This document shows, piece after piece, positions 22,361-24,311 of a stretch of DNA of 24,311 nt. Within the stretch, counting starts at the first letter, position 1; every line of letters starts with the position of its first letter. Position numbers and translations under genes: made by a program. Origin of the DNA: DASWJQ01 sp036397095 (GTDB taxonomy: Bacteria > Chloroflexota > Anaerolineae > Anaerolineales > E44-bin32); assembly GCA_036397095.1 (NCBI GenBank), contig DASWJQ010000107.1, positions 1 through 24,311 of the forward strand. Direction: 5' to 3'. The notes beneath the pieces were generated by a model, which was not told where the DNA came from, did no database searches, and saw only the letters and a program-made list of their open reading frames with translations.

Positions 22361-23506
22361 CTAGGCCTGGCCGAGCGCCTGGTCCAGGTCGGCCAGCAGA
22401 TCCTCCACGCTCTCAATCCCAACCGAAAGCCGGACCAAATCGGACGGTACTTCGAGCGGCGAACCGGCCACCGACAGGTGGGTCATAGCGGCCGGGACTT
22501 CGATCAGCGATTCGACCCCACCCAGCGACTCGGCCAAGGTGAAGAGCTGGGTGGCGGCGGCCACCGCCCGCGCCTTCTTTGCGTTGCCGACCTGGAACGA
22601 GACCATCCCTCCCGGATTGAGCATCTGGCGTTGGGCAAGTTCGTACTGAGGGTGGGTCGCCAGGCCAGGGTAGTGGACGGTGGATACCCGGTCGTCGCCG
22701 GCCAGGAAAAGGGCGATGGCGCTGGCATTGGCGGCGTGGCGCTCCATGCGCACGGGCAGCGTCTTAATGCCTCGGAGCACGAGAAAACAGTCGAGGGGGC
22801 CGGGGATGGCGCCGACGGCGTTCTGCAAGAACGCCAGCCGCTCTCCCAGTTCGGCCCCCTTCACAACCAGGGCCCCACCAACCAGGTCGGAGTGACCACC
22901 CAGGTACTTGGTGGTGGAGTGCAGGACGAGATCGGCGCCCAATTCGATCGGGCGCTGCAGGTAGGGGCTGGCAAAGGTGTTGTCGACACAGACCAGCGCG
23001 GTAGGAGACTGCTGATGGACGCCGTCGCTGATGGCGCGCAAGTCGCACAGATCGAGCAGTGGGTTGGTCGGTGACTCGAGCCAGACCAGCTTCGTCTCGG
23101 GCCGGACTTCGCTCAGGAAGGCGTCGGTGTCGGAGGCATCGGCATAGCTGAACGTCAGGCCGAGTTGGCGGTAGACGCGTTCGAAAATGCGGTAGCTGCC
23201 GCCGTACAGGTCATGGGCCGCCAGCACGTGATCACCATGTTGGAGCAGGTGTAGCACGGCGTCGGTGGCGGCCATGCCCGAGGCGAATGCCAGGCCGCGG
23301 CCGCCGGATTCGAGTGCAGCCATGCATGCCTCAAGCGCTTGGCGAGTGGGATTGCTTGTGCGCGAGTACTCGAATCCGAGATGCTCACCGACGGCCGGTT
23401 GGGCGTAGGTCGAGGTTTGGTAAATAGGCGTCATGACGGCGCCGGTGGTCGGGTCCGGTGACTGGCCGGCGTGGACGGCCAGGGTTTCGAAGCCATGGTC
23501 GGGCAT
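22361..23506 (-). CDS. Cystathionine gamma-synthase / gamma-lyase (Cys/Met metabolism PLP enzyme)
   Basis: This fold-type I PLP enzyme of the MetB/MetC/CGL family has 381 residues. It shows FEYSRTSNPTR near residues 45-55, SGMAATDAVLHLL, the PLP aspartate in VCVDNTFASPYLQ and the PLP lysine K200 in HSTTKYLGGHSD. Sequence alone does not separate cystathionine gamma-synthase from gamma-lyase. Sitting beside cystathionine beta-synthase, gamma-lyase (completing homocysteine-to-cysteine transfer) is the more economical reading. An AGGAG site precedes the ATG. Its stop abuts that of the serine kinase-like gene in convergent orientation. Confidence 0.9.
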   Translation of the reverse strand: MPDHGFETLAVHAGQSPDPTTGAVMTPIYQTSTYAQPAVGEHLGFEYSRTSNPTRQALEACMAALESGGRGLAFASGMAATDAVLHLLQHGDHVLAAHDLYGGSYRIFERVYRQLGLTFSYADASDTDAFLSEVRPETKLVWLESPTNPLLDLCDLRAISDGVHQQSPTALVCVDNTFASPYLQRPIELGADLVLHSTTKYLGGHSDLVGGALVVKGAELGERLAFLQNAVGAIPGPLDCFLVLRGIKTLPVRMERHAANASAIALFLAGDDRVSTVHYPGLATHPQYELAQRQMLNPGGMVSFQVGNAKKARAVAAATQLFTLAESLGGVESLIEVPAAMTHLSVAGSPLEVPSDLVRLSVGIESVEDLLADLDQALGQA

Positions 23507-23550
23507 GGGCAGCTCCTAGGCGCCACAGTGGACGGGCAGGCGGAACCTGC

Positions 23551-23564
23551 GTACTATAATACGA
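23551..23564. promoter_or_regulatory. Bidirectional -10 element between gamma-lyase gene and small protein gene
   Basis: The near-palindrome GTACTATAATACGA gives TATAAT on the plus strand (23555-23560) and TATTAT on the minus strand (23561-23556). It could serve the small protein gene to the right (initiation near 23567) and the PLP enzyme gene to the left. Neither direction has an obvious -35. Confidence 0.5.
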
Positions 23565-23587
23565 AGCTCACGTGGCCGGAGGCTGGC

Positions 23588-23929
23588 TTGGACTTGAACT
23601 TCGTTGACCCCGGGGAAATTCCGGTACCACCCGACCAGGTGCGGGTGCGCAAGGTTGCGCTCAAGCCGCTGCCGGACGGCCGGCGGCTGCAGGTTTCCAT
23701 CGATTTGACCCCGTTTACCGAGCGGCCCTCCCTGGAGGTGGCGATTGAGGACGCCAGCGGTGCCCGCCTGGCCGAGACCACGATCATCGAAACCGTCGAT
23801 CACCAGTTGGCGTTCACCCTGCATCTGCGGCGGCAGCCCGACCCGGGTGAGTACCAATTGCAGGTTGAAGTCGCCTACGAGGATCAAGAGCCTGTTGACC
23901 GCCGAGAGGTCCGTTTCCAGTTAGGCTAA
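23588..23929 (+). CDS. Hypothetical small beta-rich protein
   Basis: I do not recognise a named family. From the TTG at 23588 the product has 113 residues. It begins MDLNFVDPGEIPVPPDQVRV and continues with alternating polar/hydrophobic strands, such as RRLQVSIDLTPF, PSLEVAIEDASG and GEYQLQVEVAYE, which suggest a single immunoglobulin-like beta-sandwich. It has no signal peptide, membrane helix or cysteine. GGAGG at 23578-23582 supports the TTG. The longer frame opening at 23471 would start antisense inside the neighbouring gene and before the -10. It ends 21 bp before the MalT-like gene and may be cotranscribed with it. Confidence 0.7.
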   Translation: MDLNFVDPGEIPVPPDQVRVRKVALKPLPDGRRLQVSIDLTPFTERPSLEVAIEDASGARLAETTIIETVDHQLAFTLHLRRQPDPGEYQLQVEVAYEDQEPVDRREVRFQLG

Positions 23930-23950
23930 CCGAGAGGGGGCAAGGGGGAT

Positions 23951-24311
23951 ATGGGGACCCGATCCAAGACACCGCAGCACGCCATCACCGCACCCGACTT
24001 CACGCGCACCAAAGCCCACCGCCCAAGACTCGTCGATGACCTGCTGCGCCAGACGCATAAACGTTTGGTGCTGGTTTGTGCGCCGGCCGGCTACGGCAAG
24101 ACCACCTTCCTGGCGGATGTCGATCAGCACGCCGGTCAGCCGGTGTGTTGGGTGCGGCTGACCGAGGCCGACCGCGACCCTATGCGGCTGGCGAGCCTGG
24201 TGTGGGCCTCGTTGTGCCGACGCTTTCGGCGTCTGCGCAAGGAGCCGCGGCTCGACCAGCACGCCGGCGCCATGCCCGAGGCTTTGGGGCGGCTGATCGG
24301 GGAAGCGGTCG
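23951..24311 (+). CDS. MalT/LuxR-type STAND ATPase regulator, N-terminal fragment
   Basis: Only the first 120 residues lie in the window. After a short lead-in, FTRTKAHRPRLVDDLL and LVLVCAPAGYGKTTFLADV give the Walker A region (about residues 44-51) in the form typical of MalT-like signal-transducing ATPases. PVCWVRLTEADRDPMRLASLVW matches the family's following strand and helix. Full-length members are usually about 900 residues with a TPR-like sensor, and either a LuxR-type DNA-binding domain or a BTAD-like one; which applies here is outside the window. The ATG is preceded by AAGGGGG at short spacing. Confidence 0.82.
   Translation, partial: MGTRSKTPQHAITAPDFTRTKAHRPRLVDDLLRQTHKRLVLVCAPAGYGKTTFLADVDQHAGQPVCWVRLTEADRDPMRLASLVWASLCRRFRRLRKEPRLDQHAGAMPEALGRLIGEAV

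Overview
This GC-rich window (24,311 bp) is densely packed with coding sequence and looks chromosomal. Gene content and style suggest a member of the Chloroflexota, probably an Anaerolineae-like lineage: a DUF1385 membrane protein, a small beta-sandwich protein beside a MalT-like ATPase, TTG starts, extended -10 promoters, some apparently leaderless genes and heptamer-repeat spacers. That assignment is inference from gene content; no rRNA is present. I count 20 protein genes, two of them cut by the window edges. I see no tRNA, rRNA, transposase, CRISPR array or prophage gene.

Region 1 (1-4470, minus strand) is the rod-shape and cell-elongation cluster mreB-mreC-mreD-mrdA (PBP2, truncated by the left edge). 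A 311-bp spacer between mreC and mreD holds two kinds of tandem repeat and a private, apparently leaderless promoter for mreD. Divergent from mreB is tilS (plus strand), which modifies the wobble base of tRNA-Ile(CAU).

Region 2 (5990-10650) is a ferric-iron ABC importer, fbpA-fbpB-fbpC (minus strand), transcribed divergently from a DtxR-family metalloregulator. The shared intergenic region has two palindromes built from the same half-site (GGTTAA/TTAACC), one over the predicted fbpA start and one in front of the regulator gene. Together they suggest an iron-responsive, autoregulated import module.

Region 3 (10651-16326) opens with a sigma70-type promoter and about 340 nt of non-coding sequence that folds into a domain closed by a long-range helix and ends in a terminator hairpin. 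I could not match it to a known RNA class. It is followed by a three-gene split glutamate synthase operon: a degenerate FMN-barrel paralogue, the catalytic FMN/Fe-S domain, and a protein in which the glutaminase domain is fused directly to the GXGXG beta-helix, with the FMN domain missing from between them. This leader plus its unusual enzyme is the best candidate for something undescribed.

Region 4 (16401-20018) holds a type II NADH dehydrogenase (plus) and, convergent with it, an M20 peptidase-DUF1385 operon (minus).

Region 5 (20027-23506) looks like a transsulfuration module. Cystathionine beta-synthase overlaps a ParB/sulfiredoxin-fold protein resembling free-serine kinases (SerK/SbnI), and a cystathionine gamma-synthase/lyase is encoded convergently. 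The arrangement suggests a route through O-phosphoserine.

Region 6 (23551-24311) has a bidirectional -10 element, a small beta-rich protein of unknown function and the start of a MalT-like ATPase regulator that runs off the right edge.
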